DNA of 33,634 nucleotides from positions 1-33,634 of the forward strand of contig NZ_JAMLJN010000014.1 of assembly GCF_023634865.1 (NCBI RefSeq), given 5' to 3'. This document shows positions 22,828 through 31,265 of this stretch, in pieces; the stretch's first letter is position 1, and the number at the start of each line of letters is the position of its first letter. This DNA is from Flavobacterium fragile. GTDB lineage: Bacteria; Bacteroidota; Bacteroidia; Flavobacteriales; Flavobacteriaceae. Made by a program: the position numbers and the translations under genes. The notes under the pieces were generated by a model that was given only the letters and a program-made list of their open reading frames with translations, had not been told where the DNA came from and made no database searches.

Positions 22828-25260
22828 TTAAATCTTCTTTTTTCTCTCCAAATAAAATCCTGCTCCAATCAATAAAAGCATTCCAATCGAACTCATTAAC
22901 GCAATAGTACTTCCAGTTTTTACTACTTCGGGTTCAAATTTGAATTCAATAGTATGTTTTCCTGCTGGAATTTGTAAACCTCTTAAAACGTAGTTCACAT
23001 TTAAAATTTCAACTTCTTTTCCATCAATTGTAGCTTTCCAACCGTTTTTATAATATATTTCGGAGAAAACGGCGAAGCCATCATTCTTGTTATTTGTAAC
23101 GTATTTTAACTGATTTGGTTTGTATGAAACTAACTGTATTGAAGCTAATGAATCTTTTTTTAATTTATCATTAAATTTAGTCCCTTTAAAATAATCAACA
23201 TAATTTCTTTCATTCATCACTACTTCATTCTTAGTATCCAAACTATCCAAAGCTTTCATTTCTTCATTTGCAGAATTCACAAACTTGATTTTCTCCACAA
23301 ACCAAGCATTTCCATTCGCTGCTGGATTTTGTAACGCTAATTTTTGTCCGTTTTCATCGGATTGGATAACGTATTTCACGTTTAACATGTTCAACACACG
23401 AACGTTATTTTTTGCAATTTGGTAGTCGAATAATTGTTGCATTCTTCTTGGTTTCGCGGCATGATAACCTCCAATCGATTTATGGAAAAATGAGGTTCTC
23501 GCACTACTCATTCCGCCTTCTACTTCAAAAACTCGGAAATGCGTGGTGTCGGCTAGAATTCTTTGGTCGGCTTCCGTAGGTTCAAATGGCATATCGACTT
23601 CTCTTGCGCTTTTGAATTGGTCTGGATTGTTGTTTACATAGCGTTTGTCTACCATAAATAAATCAAAAACCATCAAAACTCCAACCGCGATGATAGCTGT
23701 AGTTTCCTTCATCAGGTTTTTCACAAAAAGGAATAAAACAGCAAATGTTAATCCCACAAACAACATCGAGCGTAAAATATCTGAAGTATACAAAGCTTCA
23801 CGGTCCAATTTTAAAGTTCGGATGAATTCGTCTCCATAAGCTTGCGCATACATGGCGTCATTTGCTGAAGAGAAATTAAAACTTCCTTTTATTAAAAATA
23901 AAACTACTAAAAGTCCAAAAGTAATAGCTCCTGATTTCCAAAGGGCGTTCCATTTTGCTTTTTCATCTTGTTTGAAAAATTGATACAAGCCTATAATTGC
24001 TAAAGCAGGTACACACAATTCTAAAATTACTTGAATAGAAGAAACGGCTCTAAATTTATCATATAATGGAACATAATTGATAAAGAAATCTGTTAAAGCA
24101 CTGAAATTTTTTCCCCAAGACAGCAATAAAGAAAGAACTGCTCCAGCTAAAAATAAGTATTTGATGTTTCGTTTTTCAACAAAAAAGGCCATTACAAATA
24201 AGAAAAACACTACTACTCCAATATAGGCTGGTGCTGCAACAATAGGCTGATCTCCCCAATACGCTGGTGCATGTTCCACAAAACCTTGAACTTGATCCGC
24301 TGGATAGCCTTGGGCTACAAAATTCTGATAGGTTTCAGATTCAATTCCTAAATTTTCATTATTGGAACCTCCGAATAATCCTGGTGCAATTAAGTTTAAA
24401 CTTTCTGCAATTCCGTAGCTATATTCCGTGATATATTCATACGACATGGCGTTGCTATCCGTTTTTGGCGAACCATCAGGATTGTAAGTTAATTCGCTAT
24501 TGTTTCTGGTAGAAAATTTAGCATATTCCGATGTCGCCATTAGGTTGGTTGCATTAGCTCCAATGGCTAAAATTGCTGCAATAACAAATACTCCTATTAC
24601 TTTTCCTAATTCTTTAAACTCTTTATTTTTAACTGCAATTACTACATAATAAACCGCAATTATTGCCAATAAAAGCAATAAATAATACGTCATTTGGAAG
24701 TGATTCGCATTAATTTCAAGCGCTGCCGCCACCATAGTTATCAAACCTCCAATAATATATTTTCTTTGAAACACTAATAAAACTCCAGCTACTACCATTG
24801 GCATGTAAGCTATGGCATGTGCTTTAGCATTGTGTCCAACACCTAAAATAATAATCAAATACGTTGACAGTCCAAAGGCTAAAGCTCCGAAAAAGGCTTT
24901 TAATGGATCTACTTTCAATACCATCAATAACACATAAAACCCAAGGAAATAAAGGAATAAATAATCTGCTGGTCTTGGTAAAAAACGTAAAGCATCATCC
25001 AGCATTCCGATTACGTCATTTGGATATTTAGCTCCTAATTGATAGGTAGGCATTCCTCCAAAAGCACTGTTGGTCCAATAAGGTTCTTCGCCTGTTTCTT
25101 TTCTGAAATCAATTTGTTCTTTTGCCATTCCAGTATATTGTACGATATCGGATTGGAAAATTTTTTCTCCTTTTAAAACTGGATAAAAGTAAAACAGTGA
25201 AACTAAGATAAATCCAACTACAACTAATAAATGGGGATAGAATGCTTTAATGTTCTTCAT
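22828..25260 (-). CDS. YfhO family integral membrane protein
   Basis: An 810-residue protein of the YfhO family. The N-terminal half carries about ten or more membrane segments; the opening has SDIVQYTGMAKEQIDFRKETGEEPYWTN with FGGMPTYQ, a signature resembling GT-C-fold glycosyltransferases. A soluble region (about 540-770) lies outside the membrane and includes TTHFRVFEVEGGMSSARTSFFHKSIGGY, and a final membrane segment (about 785-803) ends in RKKKI. YfhO of Bacillus and relatives is implicated in modifying lipoteichoic acid or other cell-surface polymers with sugars; the acceptor in Bacteroidota is unknown. It is first in a set with a glycosyltransferase and a flippase, which suits surface glycan work. 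Confidence 0.92.
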   Translation of the reverse strand: MKNIKAFYPHLLVVVGFILVSLFYFYPVLKGEKIFQSDIVQYTGMAKEQIDFRKETGEEPYWTNSAFGGMPTYQLGAKYPNDVIGMLDDALRFLPRPADYLFLYFLGFYVLLMVLKVDPLKAFFGALAFGLSTYLIIILGVGHNAKAHAIAYMPMVVAGVLLVFQRKYIIGGLITMVAAALEINANHFQMTYYLLLLLAIIAVYYVVIAVKNKEFKELGKVIGVFVIAAILAIGANATNLMATSEYAKFSTRNNSELTYNPDGSPKTDSNAMSYEYITEYSYGIAESLNLIAPGLFGGSNNENLGIESETYQNFVAQGYPADQVQGFVEHAPAYWGDQPIVAAPAYIGVVVFFLFVMAFFVEKRNIKYLFLAGAVLSLLLSWGKNFSALTDFFINYVPLYDKFRAVSSIQVILELCVPALAIIGLYQFFKQDEKAKWNALWKSGAITFGLLVVLFLIKGSFNFSSANDAMYAQAYGDEFIRTLKLDREALYTSDILRSMLFVGLTFAVLFLFVKNLMKETTAIIAVGVLMVFDLFMVDKRYVNNNPDQFKSAREVDMPFEPTEADQRILADTTHFRVFEVEGGMSSARTSFFHKSIGGYHAAKPRRMQQLFDYQIAKNNVRVLNMLNVKYVIQSDENGQKLALQNPAANGNAWFVEKIKFVNSANEEMKALDSLDTKNEVVMNERNYVDYFKGTKFNDKLKKDSLASIQLVSYKPNQLKYVTNNKNDGFAVFSEIYYKNGWKATIDGKEVEILNVNYVLRGLQIPAGKHTIEFKFEPEVVKTGSTIALMSSIGMLLLIGAGFYLERKKKI

Positions 25261-25290
25261 ACTATTGCTAAATAAGGTGCTAAAGTAACT

Positions 25291-25320
25291 AAAAAAAGGA
25301 TATCGCTACAATATCCTTTT
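25291..25320 (-). terminator. Terminator after the DUF4834 gene
   Basis: On the minus strand AAAAGGATAT and ATATCCTTTT pair around a 7-base loop and end in seven T residues. It separates the DUF4834 gene from the YfhO gene, so the YfhO set needs its own promoter. A near-consensus -7 box (TACTTTAG on the minus strand) lies near 25279-25286. Confidence 0.85.
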
Positions 25321-25343
25321 ATGTAAAGTTGATAAACTAAGAA

Positions 25344-25598
25344 TTATTTTACTTCTTCGTAATCAATGTATTCTCCTACTTCTTTTTTAGGTTTTGAATT
25401 GGATGTAGTTGACTGCGAAGTGTTATACTGTTGTTCTTGTTGTTGTCTGTACTGTTCTTGCATTTTTTCTTGCATCTTGTTGACCGCTTTCTGCATTAAA
25501 ATTGGGGCAAAAATTCGCATTAAAAACTTAAACAAATAATAAAACAGAATGATGTAAAAAATTGTTTTTACAAAACCTGTAAATGAAGCCATTTCCAT
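25344..25598 (-). CDS. DUF4834 family small membrane protein
   Basis: An 84-residue protein of the DUF4834 family, restricted to Bacteroidota as far as I know. Residues about 9-27 (FVKTIFYIILFYYLFKFLM) form one membrane segment. A Gln-rich, coiled-coil-prone stretch (MQEKMQEQYRQQQEQQY) and a polar tail ending GEYIDYEEVK follow. Two start codons are possible (25598 and 25592); the family start fits either. Its function is unknown. It is divergent from the outer-membrane protein gene. Confidence 0.88.
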   Translation of the reverse strand: MEMASFTGFVKTIFYIILFYYLFKFLMRIFAPILMQKAVNKMQEKMQEQYRQQQEQQYNTSQSTTSNSKPKKEVGEYIDYEEVK

Positions 25599-25680
25599 GC
25601 TAATAAAATTTAAAATTCAAAAATACAGATATTGGTTGGGAAAACTTCAAAATTGTTTCATAAAATTATGATAAAATAAC

Positions 25681-25688
25681 TAATTTTG
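25681..25688 (+). promoter_or_regulatory. -7 box for the outer-membrane protein gene
   Basis: TAATTTTG matches TAnnTTTG, 17 bases ahead of the ATG at 25706. The -33 element is not clear. Confidence 0.45.
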
Positions 25689-25705
25689 GAGATAAATCTT
25701 TTTTT

Positions 25706-26674
25706 ATGAAATCACTTCAATCCCTTTTTCTTTTATTATTTGGAATTACTGCCCAACTCTCTTTTGGACAATTTACAGATGAAATCAATTCGAATCGTCC
25801 AGGTAAATCTATGATGGCCTATGCTGTTGGAAAAAAAATCATTCAAACCGAAACAGGAGTTACTTATGTTTCAGAAGATCATAATTTGTTAGGATATAAT
25901 GCAAATGGGTTTATTGGTGAATTGGATATTCGATATGGAGTTTGGAAAGAAGAATTAGAGATTATTGGTGAAATCGAGTATCAAAACGACAAATTAACTA
26001 ATGGTTTATTCAACGAAAAAAGGAATGGTTTCAAACAGCTTACTTTAGGAGCTAAATTTTTAATCTATGATCCCTTTAAAAATTACGAAGAAAAAATAAA
26101 TGTATACAGCTGGAAAGCAAATAGAAAATTCAAATGGAGACAATTTATCCCTGCTTTCTCTATGTATGCAGGTGCTAATTTTAGTGTAGGCGACAACCCT
26201 TTTAATTATGCGCCTGCCAATATTAAAGAACCTTCTTTTAGTCCAAAAGTAACTGCAATTGCCCAAAATCACTTTGGTGGAAGATGGGTTTTAGTAACCA
26301 ACTTAACTTACGACAAAATAGGAACTGATTTTGCGTCAATCAACTACATTTTAACACTAACCCGTGGATTTAACGCCAAATGGTCAGGTTTTATTGAAAA
26401 CCAAGGGTATTCAGGGGATTATTATAGTGATAGCGTTTTCAGAATAGGTGCTGCATTCTTATTTGATAAAAACATGCAAGTGGATGCTTCAGTAGGAAAA
26501 AACATAAAAGATACTCCCGGACTTTTTAACGCTGGAATTGGTTTTTCTTGGCGTTTTGCTGATCAATACAAAGAAGTAAAACTAGCAAAACCTGGAACGG
26601 AAAGTAAAACCGACAAAAAAGTGAAGAAAAAAGCAGAAAAAGAAGCTAAAAAAAGAAAAGACGCCGTAAAATAA
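25706..26674 (+). CDS. Outer-membrane beta-barrel protein (MetA-like transporter family)
   Basis: The 322 residues begin with a signal peptide (KSLQSLFLLLFGITAQLSFGQ), then INSNRPGKSMMAYAVGKKIIQTETGVTY, the usual opening of the phenol-degradation MetA-like barrel group. Alternating hydrophobic strands continue to FNAGIGFSWRFADQ, which looks like the end of the barrel. An added tail of about 40 residues is nearly all Lys, Glu, Ala and Thr and should be disordered or helical in the periplasm. The GNAT-like gene begins one base after the stop codon, so the two are co-transcribed. Ligand and pore function are unknown. Confidence 0.82.
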   Translation: MKSLQSLFLLLFGITAQLSFGQFTDEINSNRPGKSMMAYAVGKKIIQTETGVTYVSEDHNLLGYNANGFIGELDIRYGVWKEELEIIGEIEYQNDKLTNGLFNEKRNGFKQLTLGAKFLIYDPFKNYEEKINVYSWKANRKFKWRQFIPAFSMYAGANFSVGDNPFNYAPANIKEPSFSPKVTAIAQNHFGGRWVLVTNLTYDKIGTDFASINYILTLTRGFNAKWSGFIENQGYSGDYYSDSVFRIGAAFLFDKNMQVDASVGKNIKDTPGLFNAGIGFSWRFADQYKEVKLAKPGTESKTDKKVKKKAEKEAKKRKDAVK

Positions 26675-26675
26675 T

Positions 26676-27794
26676 ATGATAACGATTAAAGAAGCCCTTA
26701 CCAAAAAAGAAATGAAAGATTACGTGATGTTTTCTTTCGAATTGTATAAAAATAATCCTTATTGGATACCTCCTATTATTGCAGATGAGTTAGAAACTTT
26801 CGACAAAACTAAAAATCCGGCTCTTCAATCGGCAGAAGCGCACTTTTATTTGGCTTACAAAAATGGAAAAATTGTTGGAAAAATTGCGGCCATCATCAAT
26901 TGGGAAGAAGTTAAAATTTTAGGGAAAAAGAAAACACGATTTGGTTGGTTTGATGTTATAGATGACATTGAAGTTACCAAAGCTTTATTAGCTAAAGTAG
27001 AAGAATTGGGTAAAAAACACCACATGGATCACATCGAAGGTCCGATGGGATTTTCTAATTTAGATAAAGTAGGAATTCTGAGTGAGGGTTTTGAACAAAT
27101 GGGAAATATGATTACTTGGTACAGTCAACCTTACTATCTCACACATTTTGAAAAGCTTGGCTATACAAAAGAAAAAGAATATATAGAAAGTAGTTTTTCA
27201 TTCAACGACATCAATCCTGAACCATTTCAAAAAGCAAGTGAATTGATCAAAAAAAGATACGAATTACGCAGTCTAAATTTTACCAAAACTAAGGATATCA
27301 TGCCTTATGTAGATAAAATGTTTGATCTTTTTAACGATACCTATTCAAAACTACAATCATTTGTTCCAATAAACGATATCCAAAAAGCTTATTTTAAAAA
27401 GAAATACATTGGTTTCATCAATCCGGAATACATCAAATTTATTTTGGATAAAAACAATAATATGATTGCTTTTGCCATTGTGATGCCTGGGTTTGCTAAT
27501 GCCTTAAAAAAGGCTAATGGTAAATTATTCCCTTTTGGTTTTTATCATTTATTACAAGCTAGGAAACAGTCAAAAGAAGTCGTTTTTTATCTAATTGGAG
27601 TTAGTCCAGAGTACCAAAGCAAAGGTGTTACCGCAATAATTTTTGATGAATATTACAAAGTATGTAAAGCCAAAGGAATTGAAACTTGTATTAGAACGCC
27701 CGAATTAGAAGAAAATCATGCCATTCACAATTTGTGGAAAAATTTCAATTCAAAAATCAATAAAAGAAGAAGAACCTACAAAAAAGACATATAA
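26676..27794 (+). CDS. GNAT-fold acyltransferase-like protein, candidate lipid N-acyltransferase
   Basis: A 372-residue protein with two GNAT-like halves. The first has YKNNPYWIPPII near 24-35 and KNGKIVGKIAAIINW; the second has the acyl-CoA loop GVSPEYQSKGVTAIIFDEYY (308-327). The blocks EGPMGFSNLDKVGIL, TWYSQPYYLTHFEKLGY and VMPGFANALKKANGKL mark a conserved family of putative acyltransferases. From memory this family includes bacterial ceramide synthase (bCerS) of Caulobacter, but I cannot check the match. The gene converges with the serine palmitoyltransferase-like gene across a shared terminator, which suits the N-acylation step of a sphingoid or capnine lipid. An acetyltransferase acting on some other amine remains possible. 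Confidence 0.75.
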   Translation: MITIKEALTKKEMKDYVMFSFELYKNNPYWIPPIIADELETFDKTKNPALQSAEAHFYLAYKNGKIVGKIAAIINWEEVKILGKKKTRFGWFDVIDDIEVTKALLAKVEELGKKHHMDHIEGPMGFSNLDKVGILSEGFEQMGNMITWYSQPYYLTHFEKLGYTKEKEYIESSFSFNDINPEPFQKASELIKKRYELRSLNFTKTKDIMPYVDKMFDLFNDTYSKLQSFVPINDIQKAYFKKKYIGFINPEYIKFILDKNNNMIAFAIVMPGFANALKKANGKLFPFGFYHLLQARKQSKEVVFYLIGVSPEYQSKGVTAIIFDEYYKVCKAKGIETCIRTPELEENHAIHNLWKNFNSKINKRRRTYKKDI

Positions 27795-27825
27795 AAAAAG
27801 GGATTCAAATTGAATCCCTTTTTTT
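27793..27825. terminator. Bidirectional terminator between the GNAT-like and palmitoyltransferase-like genes
   Basis: GGGATTC and GAATCCC form a near-perfect palindrome, with seven A residues on one side and seven T residues on the other. It terminates transcripts from both converging genes. Confidence 0.93.
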
Positions 27826-27840
27826 GTATTTCAATAAAAA

Positions 27841-29100
27841 TTACTCTACATTTTGAACATTCGCTTCAGCGATTTGCTTGTAAGTTCCGTTTACTAATTT
27901 TTCACGGATAGCTTCAAAAGCAGCTAAAGTTTCATTGATATCTTCAATGGTATGAGATGCTGTTGGAATCATTCTCAACAAGATAATTCCTTTTGGTATC
28001 ACAGGATATACTACAATAGAAAGGAAAATTCCATAGTTTTCACGTAAGTCATTCACCATAACCATTGCCTCCGGAATAGAACCTTCTAAATATACTGGAG
28101 TAATACAAGTATTAGTATCCCCAATATTAAATCCTCTTTCTTTTAATCCGTTTTGTAATGCATTTACGTTTTCCCATAATTTATCTTTAATAGAAGACGA
28201 ATTACGTAATAACTCCAAACGTTTTAGAGAACCAATAGTTTGAATCATAGGTAATGCTTTTGCAAACATTTGAGAACGTAAGTTGTATTTTAAATAATCT
28301 ATTACATCTTTATCCGCTGCTACGAAAGCACCAATATTGGCCATTGATTTTGCAAAAGTTGAGAAATACACATCAATTCCATCTTGACAACCTTGCTCTT
28401 CTCCTGCTCCAGCTCCAGTTTTACCCAGTGTACCAAAGCCATGCGCATCATCAACTAATAAGCGGAAGTTGTATTTTTCCTTCAAGGCAACAATCTCTTT
28501 TAATTTTCCTTGTTGGCCACGCATTCCAAAAACGCCTTCAGTAATGAATAAGATTCCACCTCCAGTTTCTTCAGCCATTTTAGTTGCTCTCTGAAGGTTT
28601 TTCTCCATACTTTCTAAATCATTGTGTTTGTAGGTAAAACGTTTCCCCATATGCAAACGCACACCGTCAATAATACAAGCATGAGAATCTACGTCATAAA
28701 CAATAATATCATTTTTAGAAACCAATGCATCGATGATAGACACCATTCCTTGGTACCCAAAGTTTAATAAATAAGCCGATTCTTTATGAACAAACTCTGC
28801 TAATTCTTTTTCTAATTGTTCGTGATAATTGGTATGACCACTCATCATACGAGCCCCCATTGGGTAAGCTGCTCCATATTGTTTTGCTGCTTCTTCGTCA
28901 GCTTTTCTAACTTCTGGGTGGTTTGCTAATCCTAAATAATCATTGATACTCCAGTTCAAAATTTTCTTTCCGTGGAACATCATTCTTGGACCTAATTCTC
29001 CTTCTAATTTTGGAAATACATAATAACCCTCAGCTTGTGAAGCCCATTTTCCTAATGGACCTTTATTGTTTTGAATTCTTTCGAATAAATCTTTTACCAT
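27841..29100 (-). CDS. Serine palmitoyltransferase-like alpha-oxoamine synthase (possible cysteate acyltransferase)
   Basis: A PLP enzyme of the alpha-oxoamine synthase family, which condenses an amino acid with an acyl thioester. The 419 residues fit the family. His140 (DVDSHACIIDG) stacks on PLP, Asp217 and His220 lie in LVDDAHGFG, and Lys251 in STFAKS is the Schiff-base lysine. A GMRGQQGKL loop (192-200) lies between them. With serine it would make 3-ketosphinganine; with cysteate, the first step to capnine sulfonolipids, which flavobacteria make and which matter for gliding. The sequence alone does not tell me which substrate is used. Other PLP acyltransferases such as 2-amino-3-ketobutyrate ligase and AONS are less likely from the motifs and context. 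Confidence 0.85.
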   Translation of the reverse strand: MVKDLFERIQNNKGPLGKWASQAEGYYVFPKLEGELGPRMMFHGKKILNWSINDYLGLANHPEVRKADEEAAKQYGAAYPMGARMMSGHTNYHEQLEKELAEFVHKESAYLLNFGYQGMVSIIDALVSKNDIIVYDVDSHACIIDGVRLHMGKRFTYKHNDLESMEKNLQRATKMAEETGGGILFITEGVFGMRGQQGKLKEIVALKEKYNFRLLVDDAHGFGTLGKTGAGAGEEQGCQDGIDVYFSTFAKSMANIGAFVAADKDVIDYLKYNLRSQMFAKALPMIQTIGSLKRLELLRNSSSIKDKLWENVNALQNGLKERGFNIGDTNTCITPVYLEGSIPEAMVMVNDLRENYGIFLSIVVYPVIPKGIILLRMIPTASHTIEDINETLAAFEAIREKLVNGTYKQIAEANVQNVE

Positions 29101-29127
29101 GATATATTATAGGTGTTTAAAACGAAG

Positions 29128-29135
29128 CAAAAGTA
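29128..29135 (-). promoter_or_regulatory. -7 box for the palmitoyltransferase-like gene
   Basis: On the minus strand TACTTTTG matches TAnnTTTG, 27 bases ahead of the ATG. A -33 element is not clear. Confidence 0.5.
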
Positions 29136-29197
29136 TAAAGAAAAAAGTTTTTATTGAATGATAAAGTTGAACTTTTTAAATTAATTTCAAAAAATGC

Positions 29198-29227
29198 TTG
29201 TTTATTGAAGAAATGAACTTACATTTG
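29198..29227 (+). promoter_or_regulatory. Consensus promoter for a short non-coding unit
   Basis: TTG (29198-29200), exactly 19 bases, TACATTTG (29220-29227), then CACC. This is as good a match as any promoter in the window, yet no protein gene follows before two terminators. Confidence 0.7.
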
Positions 29228-29231
29228 CACC

Positions 29232-29295
29232 GAACGACACAGCAATGTGGTTACACGTTCACTTAAAAAGTCGGGGGCTCCACCTCGACTTTTTT
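29232..29295 (+). ncRNA. Candidate small RNA with its own promoter and terminator
   Basis: The RNA would start near 29233. Its first part folds as GAACG paired with CGTTC (29232-29236 and 29256-29260), enclosing a CACA/TGTG stem capped by the GNRA-type tetraloop GCAA (29242-29245). Next comes a hairpin of AAGTCG-G-GG with CC-T-CGACTT (29268-29290) followed by T residues, a Rho-independent terminator. The transcript would be about 60 bases, with no start codon followed by a useful frame. I do not recognise it as a named RNA. It could also be the leader of a longer transcript, but a second strong terminator follows at once. Confidence 0.55.
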
Positions 29296-29299
29296 GCTT

Positions 29300-29339
29300 A
29301 AAAAAAGAGCTAACATTTACGTGTTAGCTCTTTTTTTTT
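29300..29339. terminator. Bidirectional terminator at the 3' end of the adhesin-SprF-OmpA operon
   Basis: AAAAAAAGAGCTAACA and TGTTAGCTCTTTTTTTTT form a long perfect stem around TTTACG. On the minus strand it ends the OmpA gene; on the plus strand it is a second stop for the candidate small RNA. Confidence 0.93.
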
Positions 29340-31257
29340 ACATATCGGATATAATAAATTCACTACGTCTGTTTTGTTGGTGTTGTTCTCTAGTACACGG
29401 AACCTCATTGGTACAATTATTAATTAATTGTGATTCTCCATATCCTTTACAAGTTAAGCGTTCCTTAGCAATTCCTTTATTTATAAGGTAATCACGAGTA
29501 GCATTTGCTCTAAAAGTGGACAATCGTAAATTATAAGCTTCACTTTGTCTACTATCGGTGTGCGAACGAATATCTATTTTTAAGTTTGGATACATTTTTA
29601 AGATTTCGATAATTTTTGCTAACTCAACTTCTGCATCAGGACGGATAAAATATTTATCTAAATCAAAATAAATAGTAATGTTCAACAATTTAACTAAATC
29701 ATCTCCAGGTTTTGTTTGGATTATTTTAGGTGCAATTTCAAACATCTTATTGTTATCCTCAGTACCTTTAACTCTATATTGTTTTGTTAAATAACTATCA
29801 TCAGCTACAAGAATATAATACTCTCTATCTGCACGAACATCGTTGAAAATAAAATTACCTTTTGAATCTGTAAGAGTTTCTGCAATCTTATTTTGATTAG
29901 CATCTAACAACGTAATTTTTGAGTTCGCAATTGGTTCTTTTGATATTTCATCAACAACAGTATTAATAATAGTTCCTTTTTTTGGTTCGTCATTCAATTT
30001 TATTTTGTAAATATCATCATATCCTTTTCCTCCTTCTCTATTAGACGATATAAAGTAAATATTTTTAAATGGGCTCTCTATAAATCCAAAATCATCGCGT
30101 TCACTATTAATCGGAGCTCCTACATTATGAAAACTAGAGTAGTTCCCATTTTCATCTGGTATTGATTTGAAAACATCTAATCCTCCCATACCAATAAGTC
30201 CATCTGAAGAAAAATATAGCGTACCATCTGAAGCTACAAAAGGAAAAGTTTCTCTTGCTTTAGTATTAATTTTATCCCCTAAATTCTCTGGATTTCCATA
30301 GGTTCCATCCTCATTTATGGTGACTTTATACAAATCAGAATTTCCAAAACCACCTGGCATATCAGAGGCGAAATATAGTGTTTTGCCATCAGGACTCAAT
30401 GCAGGATGAGCGACATTATACTCATTATTATTGAACGGAAGTGCTACAATTTTATTCCATTTTCCATTTTCTAATGTGGCACTAAAAAGTTTCAGTTTTA
30501 TGACTTTATCTTTATCCATTGCTACTTTACCATTGTTGAAATTATTACGAGTAAAGTACATGGTCTTTCCATCCTTAGAAAAAACTAGACTAGATTCATG
30601 ATATTTAGTATTAAACTCATCTACAATTTCATCTATATAAACTGCTTTTGCTGAATCACTAAACTCAGCTCGATAGATATTTGAAAAATTTTGATTAGTC
30701 CACTTATCTATTTTTTTATTATTTTTTTCTGGAATACGATTCGATACAAAATACATTTTGGTATCTTTAAAATTACCTCCGTAATCAGAAAATTCAGAAT
30801 TTATTCCTGCATCTGTAATCGTATATTTATCCAAACTATTATTTAAATCAACTAAATATAATTTATTTTTAACATACAATTCCCCGCGATAATCATTAGT
30901 CAGAGCATAAAATTTTTCCATTATTTTATCCGCTTCTTTGTACGATTTTACAGCTTTCAATGATTGCGAATATCTAAAATAGTATTCCGGATTTAAGGAT
31001 TGATTCTCTATTTGAAATAACTTATCATACCAGACTTTAGATTTATCTAACATGCCATTGAAATAATAGGAATCTCCTAATTTTTGAAATAATTCAACTG
31101 AAACATGCCCTTTTTCCGCTACTTTTTCATAAATGGCAATGGCATCAATATAGGAATATCCTTCATATTTTTTTTCTGCAATTTTTTCTTTTACTTCTTG
31201 TGCCGAAACAGAAAAAACACAAACCAAACTTAATATACTTACAATTAATTTCATCAT
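29338..31257 (-). CDS. OmpA family protein with TPR and PD40 repeats, T9SS-associated (PorE-like)
   Basis: A 639-residue envelope protein. It has a signal peptide (about 1-19), a helical TPR-like region (25-140), and PD40/WD40-like propeller blades (about 170-430) marked by SPDGKTLYFASDMPGGFGNSDLYKV and SSNREGGKGYDDIYKIKL. A carboxypeptidase-regulatory-like beta domain (about 435-510) and a C-terminal OmpA peptidoglycan-binding domain (about 525-639) with DIRSHTDSRQSEAYNLRLSTFRA follow. This order matches PorE-type proteins that tie the T9SS or its partners to peptidoglycan. The gene starts eight bases after the stop of the SprF gene. A second ATG at 31254 is equally possible as start. Confidence 0.93.
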   Translation of the reverse strand: MMKLIVSILSLVCVFSVSAQEVKEKIAEKKYEGYSYIDAIAIYEKVAEKGHVSVELFQKLGDSYYFNGMLDKSKVWYDKLFQIENQSLNPEYYFRYSQSLKAVKSYKEADKIMEKFYALTNDYRGELYVKNKLYLVDLNNSLDKYTITDAGINSEFSDYGGNFKDTKMYFVSNRIPEKNNKKIDKWTNQNFSNIYRAEFSDSAKAVYIDEIVDEFNTKYHESSLVFSKDGKTMYFTRNNFNNGKVAMDKDKVIKLKLFSATLENGKWNKIVALPFNNNEYNVAHPALSPDGKTLYFASDMPGGFGNSDLYKVTINEDGTYGNPENLGDKINTKARETFPFVASDGTLYFSSDGLIGMGGLDVFKSIPDENGNYSSFHNVGAPINSERDDFGFIESPFKNIYFISSNREGGKGYDDIYKIKLNDEPKKGTIINTVVDEISKEPIANSKITLLDANQNKIAETLTDSKGNFIFNDVRADREYYILVADDSYLTKQYRVKGTEDNNKMFEIAPKIIQTKPGDDLVKLLNITIYFDLDKYFIRPDAEVELAKIIEILKMYPNLKIDIRSHTDSRQSEAYNLRLSTFRANATRDYLINKGIAKERLTCKGYGESQLINNCTNEVPCTREQHQQNRRSEFIISDM

Positions 31258-31265
31258 GTCAAATT

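Noticed and set aside
29294..29491. 65-codon open frame starting in the terminator after the candidate small RNA
   Set aside because: It starts within a terminator stem and reads through the 3' end of the OmpA gene on the other strand.
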